A stretch of 27,773 bases of DNA from a virus. The position numbers and the translations under genes were made by a program. This document shows, in pieces, positions 22,132 to 27,317 of this stretch. The DNA is taken from positions 1 to 27,773 of IMG/VR virus record IMGVR_UViG_3300042556_002257; one strand, given 5' to 3'. Numbering within the stretch: the first letter of the stretch is position 1; each line of letters opens with the position of its first letter. The notes under the pieces are model-generated. The model was not told the origin of the DNA. It saw nothing but the letters and a program-made list of their open reading frames with translations, and ran no database searches.

Positions 22132-22476
22132 CTACCTGCGGCTCCTTTGCCGCTCCTTCCCGCTGGCTTCCGAGCCCGCGGTCTCCTGATTGACTTGCTC
22201 GCCGGCCTGCCTGCCGCCGGCGATGATCGGGGCCGAACCGTAGGCCGGCTTGAGCCGCTCCAATTCGCGGAGCCGATCCAGGGCCACGGCGTCGTCGATG
22301 AGGGCCACGCCCAACTGCGGCAGCACGGCCGTCAGCCGGTCGCGGGCCTCGACGATCACGTCGTAGGCTGCGAGGTTGTCGCCGAGCGTCAGCCGCTTCT
22401 CGATCGGCATCCGCATGGCGTCCGCCAGCGGCAGCGCGCTCCGGCAGTCCTTGCACCGGTGCAGCCGGCCGACCAT
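22132..22476 (-). CDS. Small CxxC protein, about 114 aa
   Basis: ATG 22476 (MVGRLHRCKDCRSALPLADA) is the first good in-frame start. The frame looks coding up to about 22508, so a CTG start overlapping the upstream TGA is possible. C8-x-x-C11 is a single CxxC pair, suggestive of metal binding by dimerisation. The rest is helical (LGDNLAAYDVIVEARDRLTAVLPQLG, then DDAVALDRLRELERLKP) with a polar C-terminus. Longer frames to 22770 run antiparallel to the neighbouring gene and are rejected at the N-terminus. Unknown function, early operon. Confidence 0.65.
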   Translation of the reverse strand: MVGRLHRCKDCRSALPLADAMRMPIEKRLTLGDNLAAYDVIVEARDRLTAVLPQLGVALIDDAVALDRLRELERLKPAYGSAPIIAGGRQAGEQVNQETAGSEASGKERQRSRR

Positions 22477-22505
22477 GTCGTAGCCGGCCGCGATGGCGTC
22501 CTCGA

Positions 22506-22724
22506 TCAGCCGGAGCCGTTGAGCATCTCGCGAAGATCCGCAGGGCAGTGCGGTGCCTGCCACCGGTACTCGCTGAACTGGGCACGGCTGATCCGCTCGG
22601 CTTCGCTCCAGCCCATGCGAATCACCGCACAGGCGGCCCGAATCTGCAGCGGGTTGGGATCCGGCTGCCGGCTGAACTCCCCGCCGCGTTGCCCGAGTCG
22701 CGAATCGCGTTCGTCCTTGAACAT
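22506..22724 (-). CDS. Small protein, 72 aa
   Basis: ATG 22724 has a strong GGGAGG five bases upstream. The product starts MFKDERDSRLGQRGGEFSRQ and continues PDPNPLQIRAACAVIRMGWSEAERISRAQF, an amphipathic helix pair followed by SEYRWQAPHCPADLREMLNG. No enzyme motif is present. The helix-loop-helix with Arg and Trp could bind DNA or a protein partner. It is the first gene after the early leftward promoter and operator at about 22795-22853, so it is probably expressed immediately after infection. Confidence 0.72.
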   Translation of the reverse strand: MFKDERDSRLGQRGGEFSRQPDPNPLQIRAACAVIRMGWSEAERISRAQFSEYRWQAPHCPADLREMLNGSG

Positions 22725-22794
22725 CTCGACCTCCCTTCCGGGCGGCCGACTGCTTCTTGCTCGTTGCCATCGGCGCGTCCCTCGCCTTGGTTCC

Positions 22795-22814
22795 CGTCGA
22801 TCGCGGTGATCGAC
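22795..22814. promoter_or_regulatory. Palindromic operator candidate at early promoter
   Basis: CGTCGATC (22795-22802) and GATCGACG (22808-22814 and one base more) are exact inverted repeats around gcggt. The palindrome covers about +5 to +24 of the predicted early leftward transcript. It is the best candidate for binding by the adjacent XRE-type regulator. Confidence 0.5.
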
Positions 22815-22824
22815 GTTGGGCGAG

Positions 22825-22853
22825 GTTCTACGCGACACTTCAGAACTCGTCAA
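22825..22853 (-). promoter_or_regulatory. Early leftward promoter
   Basis: On the minus strand TTGACG (22853-22848) and TAGAAC (22830-22825) are spaced by 17 bases. This is upstream of the small-gene/csrA/Sak4 operon and just downstream of the XRE gene. TTATAA with a small palindrome (22862-22876) lies farther up and could be a second element. Predicted from sequence only. Confidence 0.5.
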
Positions 22854-22887
22854 TGCCAAGTTATAAAGCGTGCTTTGCAGCAAAAAA

Positions 22888-23175
22888 CTAGAGGGCGGCC
22901 ACAAGCCTGTCGGACGGGATGCCCAGGGCGCGGGCGAGCTTTGCCAGCGTCATGCCGCTCGGGTTTTTGGTCTTCCCGCGGCGGATGTCATTGAGTGCCA
23001 CGAAGGTGATTCCTGCCTTCGCGGCAACTTCATCCAGGTGCAGCCCTGCGGCATCGGCCGCTTGTTCAATCACGACGCCGAGCCGGCAGGACGGCGTCCT
23101 CCGTGGGGCACCGCCAGCGTGGCGGGCCTTTTTGGCCTTTGGGCGGCGCGAATGTCGGGTGCTGACGGTCGCCAT
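22888..23175 (-). CDS. XRE-family transcription regulator
   Basis: ATG 23175 is supported by GGAGGG six bases upstream. After a basic leader (RHSRRPKAKKARHAGGAPRR) comes a Cro/C1-type helix-turn-helix: LGVVIEQAADAAGLHLDEVAAKAGITFVALNDIRRGKTKNPSGMTLAKLARALG. No peptidase or oligomerisation domain is present, so it is Cro-like or a small repressor. It is encoded between the attachment site and the early leftward promoter, the usual place for a lysogeny switch. Candidate operators are the palindromes at 22795-22815 and 23187-23207. Confidence 0.85.
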   Translation of the reverse strand: MATVSTRHSRRPKAKKARHAGGAPRRTPSCRLGVVIEQAADAAGLHLDEVAAKAGITFVALNDIRRGKTKNPSGMTLAKLARALGIPSDRLVAAL

Positions 23176-23186
23176 TTTCCGCCCTC

Positions 23187-23207
23187 CGGTGCCAATTCTT
23201 TGCACCG
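23187..23207. promoter_or_regulatory. Inverted repeat upstream of the XRE gene
   Basis: CGGTGC (23187-23192) and GCACCG (23202-23207) are perfect six-base arms around a nine-base AT-rich centre. They lie just upstream of the ribosome site of the XRE gene. An autoregulatory operator is likely; it may also act as a leader hairpin. Confidence 0.4.
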
Positions 23208-23244
23208 ACTCCAGACTGATCCTATGGTCAATCGAGGAGCCGAA

Positions 23245-23294
23245 TACACCCGGAAGGGCTCGAACCTTCAACCTTCGGTTCCGTAGACCGATGC
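23245..23294 (-). other. tRNA-Arg(ACG) 3' fragment, candidate attP core
   Basis: On the minus strand the anticodon stem TCGGT, loop CTACGGA (anticodon ACG) and ACCGA are followed by a T arm GAAGG-TTCGAGC-CCTTC and 3' acceptor CGGGTGTA. The 5' half (D arm and acceptor) is missing. Phages that integrate into tRNA genes carry just such a 3' piece to rebuild the gene. The integrase starts about 120 bases away. The fragment is not itself a functional tRNA. Confidence 0.8.
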
Positions 23295-23413
23295 CGTACC
23301 GAGGGGGTCATTCCCCTGTAGGGATTGTTTTGATTGTGCGGAAAGATTCTGGAGTTTCGGCCACCACTGCCGCATGAAGCGGCTTGTCTCGCGATGGATG
23401 CGAACTACATCAG

Positions 23414-24337
23414 ATGGGTGCATCCATGATTCGCCACGTTGCCTCGCAGACCCTCGCCGACTACGTCGGCCACTACGCGCTCACGCATCCGCTCGATCGT
23501 GAGTCGCTGCGGCAGTATGAGATCGTCGTCCGGCTCCTCGACCGCTGGGCCGGCCACCCTGTCCGTTTGGATGAACTCGACACGCAACTCGTGTCGTCGT
23601 GGCTCGCCGAATACGGGCAGACCGTCAAGCCGAGCACGGCCCGTTCCAAGCGGCAGATGGTGTTGAGCCTGTGGCGATCCGCCGTGGACGACGGCCTCGT
23701 CGATCCGGTGTCGCTGATGCGGCGCGTCCGCCGCGTCCGCGTGCCGCATCAGGCCCCGGTCGCCTGGACCCGCGACGAGATCGAGCGACTCCTGGTTGCC
23801 TGCCGGTCGCTCCCGCGGTGGCACCGCTGCGGCCTGCGGCGGTCGGAGTGGTGGGCGCTCGCGATCCGTGTCGCCTATGACTCGGGCCTCCGTTGGGAGG
23901 ACCAGGTCCGCCGGCTCCGCGTCGATCAGGTGACCGAGGACGGCGTGGTGGCGTGGGACCAGCACAAGACCGGCCGGTTCACGGTGTTCCAGTTATCGGA
24001 GGCGACGATGACCGCCCTGCGGGCCTCGCTCGTGCGGCGCCCCCGCGAGCTGGTCACGCCGTGGCTCGGCTCGCACGAGACGTTCAGCGATCAGGTCCGG
24101 ACGTTGGTCCGGCGGGCCGGCGTCCGCCCTGGCACCTGGAAGTGGGTCCGGCGAACGTCCGCGACCGATGTGGAGATCCAGGAGCCGGGGGCCGCTCCGC
24201 GGCACCTCGGCCACGCCCCGGGGTCGAAGGTCGCCTATGCGTCCTACGTCGATCCGGCCCAGGTCGCGGCCGCCCGCCGCGGCGTGTCGCCGCGGCCGTT
24301 GTCGGTGCCGCCAGGCGATCGTCAGGCGGCCGGTTGA
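23414..24337 (+). CDS. int: Tyrosine recombinase (phage integrase)
   Basis: The chosen ATG is 23414; TTG 23384 and ATG 23426 are alternatives, none with a strong ribosome site. The N-terminal SAM-like domain (TLADYVGHYALTHPLDRESL, then QLVSSWLAEYGQTVKPSTARS) precedes the catalytic domain (numbered from 23414): Arg I in YDSGLRWED (R160), catalytic Lys in HKTGR (K185), KWVRR where HxxR is usual (R246), LGH (H267) and nucleophile Tyr in SYVDP (Y278). It would recombine the tRNA-Arg site upstream. The lower-activity-looking K in place of H is notable. A strong inverted repeat GGATGC/GCATCC flanks the start. Confidence 0.9.
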   Translation: MGASMIRHVASQTLADYVGHYALTHPLDRESLRQYEIVVRLLDRWAGHPVRLDELDTQLVSSWLAEYGQTVKPSTARSKRQMVLSLWRSAVDDGLVDPVSLMRRVRRVRVPHQAPVAWTRDEIERLLVACRSLPRWHRCGLRRSEWWALAIRVAYDSGLRWEDQVRRLRVDQVTEDGVVAWDQHKTGRFTVFQLSEATMTALRASLVRRPRELVTPWLGSHETFSDQVRTLVRRAGVRPGTWKWVRRTSATDVEIQEPGAAPRHLGHAPGSKVAYASYVDPAQVAAARRGVSPRPLSVPPGDRQAAG

Positions 24338-24376
24338 CGCCGAGGGTAGGATCACACCACCGAAGCGGAGGGTGCC

Positions 24377-24601
24377 TTGCCAGACTTCAGTTTCCTCGAG
24401 GGCGAAGACGACGATGTCATACGCATCAACACCGCTACAAATCGGAGGCCGAAGCCGAAGCCGTCTCGCACGTCAATGCAGCAGCTTGACGCGATGCAAA
24501 AAGGGCTGGATGGTTGTGCCAAGCAGGTGCAGGGGTGCGGCTGTCTGCTGATGACCATCGGTGGGTTGATGCTGTTGCCGTTCCTCCTGGCCTTGCTCTG
24601 A
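24377..24601 (+). CDS. Small membrane protein, 74 aa
   Basis: The start is TTG 24377 with GGAGG five bases upstream, the best site in the region. The N-terminal two-thirds is polar and charged (FSFLEGEDDDVIRINTATNR, then PSRTSMQQLDAMQKGL), with a Cys-containing stretch (DGCAKQVQGCGC). It ends in one transmembrane helix (LLMTIGGLMLLPFLLALL). The protein probably has its charged part in the cytoplasm. It is expressed with or shortly after the integrase. No role in lysogeny or exclusion can be read from the sequence. Confidence 0.72.
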   Translation: MPDFSFLEGEDDDVIRINTATNRRPKPKPSRTSMQQLDAMQKGLDGCAKQVQGCGCLLMTIGGLMLLPFLLALL

Positions 24602-24604
24602 CGG

Positions 24605-24633
24605 TTGACCGCGGCCACCGATCGGCAATACTT
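24605..24633 (+). promoter_or_regulatory. Promoter, probably giving a leaderless mRNA
   Basis: TTGACC (24605-24610) and AATACT or ATACTT (24627-24633) are spaced by 16-17 bases. The expected start of transcription is about 24639-24641, at the ATG of the HTH gene, and no ribosome site lies between. CCGATCGG (24618-24625) between the boxes is a short palindrome that could be an operator. Confidence 0.5.
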
Positions 24634-24639
24634 GCGGCC

Positions 24640-24828
24640 ATGAAGATCGACCCGAGCGAATACGTGCGAATCGGCACCGCGGCCAAGTTGGCCGGGAAGA
24701 CCCGCGCGTACCTCAATCGCCTGATCGCAGCCGGCCGCCTCCCGGCGGTGGCCATCGACGGCCAAAACTTCATCCGCCGGGCGGACGCTGTCCGGTTCAA
24801 GCCCGCCCCTCCGGGCGGCGAAAAGTAG
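24640..24828 (+). CDS. HTH protein, excisionase-like, 62 aa
   Basis: ATG 24640 begins at the predicted transcription start with no Shine-Dalgarno sequence, so the mRNA is probably leaderless. The sequence YVRIGTAAKLAGKTRAYLNRLIAAGRLPAVAIDGQNFIRRADAVRF is a MerR/excisionase-type helix-turn-helix. It is the correct size and position (next to int) for an excisionase controlling integration direction. It could also be a repressor, as leaderless repressor mRNAs are known in lambda. The second HTH gene of this type, at 18731-18979, lies in the leftward operon. Confidence 0.78.
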   Translation: MKIDPSEYVRIGTAAKLAGKTRAYLNRLIAAGRLPAVAIDGQNFIRRADAVRFKPAPPGGEK

Positions 24829-24877
24829 CCCCTTTCCGCGGGGAAAACAGGCCCACGGATTTTTTTGGCTCATGCCC

Positions 24878-24906
24878 TTGCATGACCGTATCCGATTGGA
24901 TACAGT
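24878..24906 (+). promoter_or_regulatory. Rightward promoter with 16-bp operator palindrome
   Basis: TTGCAT (24878-24883) and TACAGT (24901-24906) have a 17-base spacer. Inside the spacer and over the -10 box, GTATCC-gatt-GGATAC (24888-24903) is a perfect inverted repeat. A repressor bound here would block the promoter of the rightward small-gene operon. A T-run (24860-24867) upstream may end the preceding transcript. Confidence 0.5.
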
Positions 24907-24958
24907 GTGGGCATGACGCGGGCGAGTGACCCGCGGCCGACAACCGGGAGACGAAACG

Positions 24959-25228
24959 ATGAACGCGATCGCCACTAAGCCGATGACCTGGGCCGTTGGG
25001 TTTGAAAACGTCGCCTGGAGCCGAAACGACCCAAGCTGCGAAACGATCGAGGTGAAGGCCGTGACGGAAAAGGCGGTGCAAATCTTCAATGACCGCAAGG
25101 GACGCACGGCGTGGTTTCCGAAGTCGGCTTTCGAGCCCAGCACGCACGGCACCTGCTTTGTGGTGCGGCAGTGGTTCCGCCTCAAGATCACAAATCATCA
25201 GATGAAAACGCTCGGCTACATGGTTTGA
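24959..25228 (+). CDS. Small protein, 89 aa
   Basis: ATG 24959 with GGGAG eight bases upstream is preferred over an upstream ATG at 24914 or 24926. The product (MNAIATKPMTWAVGFENVAW, then SCETIEVKAVTEKAVQIFNDRKGRTAWFPKSAF) looks like a small beta-rich fold with aromatic residues, and ends LKITNHQMKTLGYMV. The base composition is less GC-rich than the phage average. No motif is recognised. It is the first gene of the operon behind the palindromic promoter, so it may be a regulated early protein. Confidence 0.72.
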   Translation: MNAIATKPMTWAVGFENVAWSRNDPSCETIEVKAVTEKAVQIFNDRKGRTAWFPKSAFEPSTHGTCFVVRQWFRLKITNHQMKTLGYMV

Positions 25229-25238
25229 CCTACCACCC

Positions 25239-25263
25239 GCCCGCCGGCACAGGGCCGGCGGGC
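25239..25263 (+). terminator. Perfect 10-bp GC hairpin between small genes
   Basis: GCCCGCCGGC (25239-25248) and GCCGGCGGGC (25254-25263) pair exactly around a five-base loop. It starts 10 bases after the 25228 stop and has no T-tract. It is the plus-strand counterpart of the late-operon hairpins. Confidence 0.5.
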
Positions 25264-25293
25264 AACACCACCACGAACACCGGAACCCACCCC

Positions 25294-25491
25294 ATGACCG
25301 CCGCCGAAACCATGACCGCCCGAATCGAAGCCCTGACCGACGACCAGATCCGCGACGTGATGTGCGGCCTGATGGCCGACTTCCGCCCGGAGTCCGACAT
25401 CGTGTTCGCCGCCTGCATGAAGGTCGCCGAGGCCCGCATGTCCTCCGCCCTGTTCCTCGCCCTTTGCGGCGAACTGGAGGCCGCAGCATGA
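25294..25491 (+). CDS. Small helical protein, 65 aa
   Basis: ATG 25294 is the first start after the hairpin; the ribosome site is weak (GGAA). The product is helical and acidic (MTAAETMTARIEALTDDQIR, DVMCGLMADFRPESDIVFAACM, KVAEARMSSALFLALCGEL). Its stop overlaps the next start as ATGA. A long frame to 25111 exists but lacks a supported start. Unknown function; probably a small regulator or adaptor. Confidence 0.6.
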   Translation: MTAAETMTARIEALTDDQIRDVMCGLMADFRPESDIVFAACMKVAEARMSSALFLALCGELEAAA

Positions 25492-25748
25492 GCCGCTCGA
25501 TCCTCGCCGCCGTCTGCGGCATGGTGTCCGGACAATGCAAGTGGATCGGTCGAGAGGACATCCACGTCTATTGCCACGCCCCGATGGTCGAGCGGCTCAT
25601 GCCGACCGGCCGCATGGGCTGGCAGCCGGGGCCGGCCACCTATTCCGTCGTCTGCCCCGATGCCGGGCTGGAGCCCGGCACCTGGGTGACCGCACGCGAG
25701 GCCGTGCGGCTGATCGAGTCAGCCCTTGTGATGGAGGCCGCAGCATGA
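25488..25748 (+). CDS. Small Cys-containing protein, 86 aa
   Basis: ATG 25488 overlaps the previous stop as ATGA. The sequence (SRSILAAVCGMVSGQCKWIG, REDIHVYCHAPMVERLMPTG, TYSVVCPDAGLEPGTWVTAREAVRL) has four cysteines, with CxxxxxxC spacing and a later pair. Metal binding or a compact beta fold is possible but not shown. It resembles small phage proteins of unknown function. It is coupled to its neighbours on both sides by ATGA overlaps. Confidence 0.62.
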   Translation: MSRSILAAVCGMVSGQCKWIGREDIHVYCHAPMVERLMPTGRMGWQPGPATYSVVCPDAGLEPGTWVTAREAVRLIESALVMEAAA

Positions 25749-26122
25749 AAAGAGGAACGAAACTACCGGCGATGAACATCGAGCCGCATGAAGTGAAAAA
25801 CATGCTCCGCGATTTGGTCAACATCCGCCACGAAGTGGACAGGATGATTCATCGCGTAGAAAACGCCATGGACAGGTATTTCACGCCAGTCGGTCAGGAG
25901 CCGCAAATCTCCGACGACGATTTCAAGAAAATCACATCCCGCTTGCCTCCGCGTGAATGTCGCGTGCTGATTCGATTGTCTGCGAACAGCGCCAAAAAAC
26001 TTTCTGCACTGACAGTTCAAGAACTAAGGGGCGCACAAGGAGTCGGCCCGAAGACAGCGCTTCGGATCGAAAACGTGCTGCATGAGTTTGGTTACACGTT
26101 GCGGCAGGGGAGATTCCAATGA
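25745..26122 (+). CDS. Helix-hairpin-helix / RNAP alpha-CTD-like protein, 125 aa
   Basis: ATG 25745 overlaps the preceding stop as ATGA. The N-terminal half is a long amphipathic helix (EPHEVKNMLRDLVNIRHEVDRMIHRVENAMDRY), possibly a coiled coil. The C-terminal half, LSANSAKKLSALTVQELRGAQGVGPKTALRIENVLHEFG, is a helix-hairpin-helix very like the C-terminal domain of RNA polymerase alpha, and could bind DNA or the polymerase. It lies upstream of the prim-pol gene and has lower GC than its neighbours. Roles in transcription control or in DNA replication are both possible. Confidence 0.75.
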   Translation: MKRGTKLPAMNIEPHEVKNMLRDLVNIRHEVDRMIHRVENAMDRYFTPVGQEPQISDDDFKKITSRLPPRECRVLIRLSANSAKKLSALTVQELRGAQGVGPKTALRIENVLHEFGYTLRQGRFQ

Positions 26123-26616
26123 TCCACGAAATCGAATCCCTCGCGTCAATCGGCTGCCGGTTCGTCCGGCTGGCCCGCCGCGAGAAGCGACCCGTCGGGG
26201 CCGCATGGCAGACCAGGAGCACGGGCAGCCCGGAGGACGTCGCCGCCTGGCTGCGGGCCGGGGCGAACGTCGGGCTCCTCCTCGGGCCGGCCTCCGGCGT
26301 GGTGGATGTCGAGTTTGACGAGTGGCCCGGGATGGAGGAGCTTGCCGCCTTCGGCCTGACCGACATCCCGACGCCTCGGTGGAAGTCGAGCCGCGGCGAG
26401 CACCGGCTATACCGCTGGGAGCCGTGGATGCCGCAGGCCGCCGTGGTGAAACTCGGGATGCTGGAGATCCGCATCGGAGGCCGCGCCGCCCAGAGCGTCC
26501 TCCCGCCGTCCAGGCACCCGGATGGGACCGTCTACGAATGGATTGTGAGCCCGCAGGAGGTCGCCGTGGCGGCGTTTCCTGCTCAACTGCTGGCGGGTGC
26601 GAAATGCGTAGCCTGA
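26119..26616 (+). CDS. Bifunctional DNA primase/polymerase domain protein
   Basis: ATG 26119 has GGGGAG six bases upstream and overlaps the previous stop. The 165-residue protein matches the prim-pol N-terminal domain: an N-terminal FVRLARREKRPVGAAW, the acidic pair in VVDVEFDE (D63, E65), GEHRLYR (H95) and MLEIRIGG (E116), and then QSVLPPSRHPDG. The family synthesises primers and extends DNA in phages and plasmids. The helicase domain usually fused to it is absent, so it must work with another helicase, perhaps the host DnaB. It may prime at the iteron-like site in the DUF1376 gene. Confidence 0.88.
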   Translation: MIHEIESLASIGCRFVRLARREKRPVGAAWQTRSTGSPEDVAAWLRAGANVGLLLGPASGVVDVEFDEWPGMEELAAFGLTDIPTPRWKSSRGEHRLYRWEPWMPQAAVVKLGMLEIRIGGRAAQSVLPPSRHPDGTVYEWIVSPQEVAVAAFPAQLLAGAKCVA

Positions 26617-26738
26617 ACTGGTCTTCCCTCGTCCACTCCCTCGTCCTGATCCGGCTCGGCCAAGAGCTGGGCACCGACTCGCGGCTGGCCCGGGCGATCC
26701 ACGACGTGATCGAGATTGTCGTGGCGTTTGCCAGGTAG
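26604..26738 (+). CDS. Small protein, 44 aa
   Basis: ATG 26604 lies 13 bases inside the end of the prim-pol gene. The peptide is MRSLNWSSLVHSLVLIRLGQ, then ELGTDSRLARAIHDVIEIVVAFAR, a pair of amphipathic helices with hydrophobic faces. Longer open frames in the same phase read from alternate starts through the prim-pol gene and are rejected. The close overlap supports translation. It may be a partner of the primase. Function unknown. Confidence 0.58.
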   Translation: MRSLNWSSLVHSLVLIRLGQELGTDSRLARAIHDVIEIVVAFAR

Positions 26739-26740
26739 GG

Positions 26741-26764
26741 TTTCGCGATTCGCGAATCGCGAAA
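26741..26764. repeat. 24-bp perfect palindrome between convergent operons
   Basis: A perfect palindrome, made of three overlapping TTCGCGA-type units, starts three bases after the stop at 26738. It sits between the rightward operon end and the minus-strand tRNA. It could be a bidirectional terminator with the following hairpin, a repressor or nucleoid-protein site, or a site for a DNA-processing enzyme. Confidence 0.6.
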
Positions 26765-26769
26765 GCGGT

Positions 26770-26804
26770 GCCGCTGCCGGGCTTCGCCCCCACCCGGCAG
26801 CGGC
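26770..26804. terminator. Perfect 12-bp GC hairpin after rightward operon
   Basis: GCCGCTGCCGGG (26770-26781) and CCCGGCAGCGGC (26793-26804) are exact inverted repeats with an 11-base loop. It lies 31 bases after the last rightward stop and 67 bases from the tRNA 3' end. No T-tract follows on either strand. It is probably a transcriptional end or barrier shared by both convergent transcripts. Confidence 0.55.
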
Positions 26805-26871
26805 CGCAGCGGCGCGGATGGGGGCTCCCGCCGGCGACCCGGCCGCGTGTTTCAGCGGCTCGGGGTTTCAG

Positions 26872-26947
26872 TGGCAGCGGTCGGATTCGCACCGACGATC
26901 TCCGGGTTATGAGCCCGGCGAGGACGACTGGCCTCCTCTACGCTGCT
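26872..26947 (-). tRNA. tRNA-Met (CAT), initiator-like
   Basis: Minus strand, 76 bases. Acceptor AGCAGCG pairs with CGCTGCC except the first pair (A1 with C72). The D stem is GAGG/CCTC with A11:T24. The anticodon stem is CCGGG/CCCGG with loop CTCATAA (anticodon CAT). The variable loop is AGATC, the T stem GTCGG/CCGAC and the discriminator A; no CCA is encoded. Three G:C pairs by the anticodon, A11:T24 and an unpaired 1:72 are initiator signs. The T loop is TGCGAAT and the D loop lacks GG, so the elbow is abnormal. It begins four bases after an upstream stop and may be co-transcribed. Confidence 0.8.
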
Positions 26948-26951
26948 GGAT

Positions 26952-27317
26952 TCAGTCTACCCGGCTGGCCATCTGCTCCAGCTGCACCCGCCATGACGGC
27001 GTGCTCCACCACAGGCCGAGGAGCACCTGACAGATAGCCGACGTCGTGCCGGCAAGGAGCATCGGCCACAGCGGCCCGACGCCGTGGGCCGCCTCCCACC
27101 GCTCGCGGACCTGTGCCCGCACGAGCGTGAGCACGTGGTCGATCGCCTTGTGGTTCTCGCCGCCGAGCCGCTCGATGTCCTCGAGGTGGCGGCTTGGCCA
27201 ATGGCGGACCACCAGCCGCGTCAGTTCGTCCACCCGCCAGGATTGCGCGTAGTGGACCCGGGAGCCGAGCGTGGCCCGGACGTGGGCCTGGAGCGAGGCG
27301 AGGCCGTCGTCGGTCAC
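26952..27317 (-). CDS. Small membrane-associated protein, 121 aa
   Basis: ATG 27317 overlaps the previous stop as ATGA. The polar N-terminal part (TDDGLASLQAHVRATLGSRV, then WRVDELTRLVVRHWPSRHLEDIERLGG) is followed by helices (NHKAIDHVLTLVRAQVRERWEA). One hydrophobic segment (GPLWPMLLAGTTSAICQVLLGLWW) near residues 80-103 is probably transmembrane. It ends before the tRNA. Its position after a TM-coiled-coil gene suggests a holin-spanin type group, but no lysozyme or other lysis enzyme is visible in the window. Confidence 0.68.
   Translation of the reverse strand: MTDDGLASLQAHVRATLGSRVHYAQSWRVDELTRLVVRHWPSRHLEDIERLGGENHKAIDHVLTLVRAQVRERWEAAHGVGPLWPMLLAGTTSAICQVLLGLWWSTPSWRVQLEQMASRVD

Noticed and set aside
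23245-23330. A complete tRNA-Arg gene
   Set aside because: The D arm and 5' acceptor strand are missing; only a few chance pairs with the 3' acceptor exist, so it is treated as an att fragment.
24860-24867. T-run as an intrinsic terminator
   Set aside because: The nearest inverted repeat (24830-24854) is not adjacent to the T-run, so the hairpin-T geometry is wrong.
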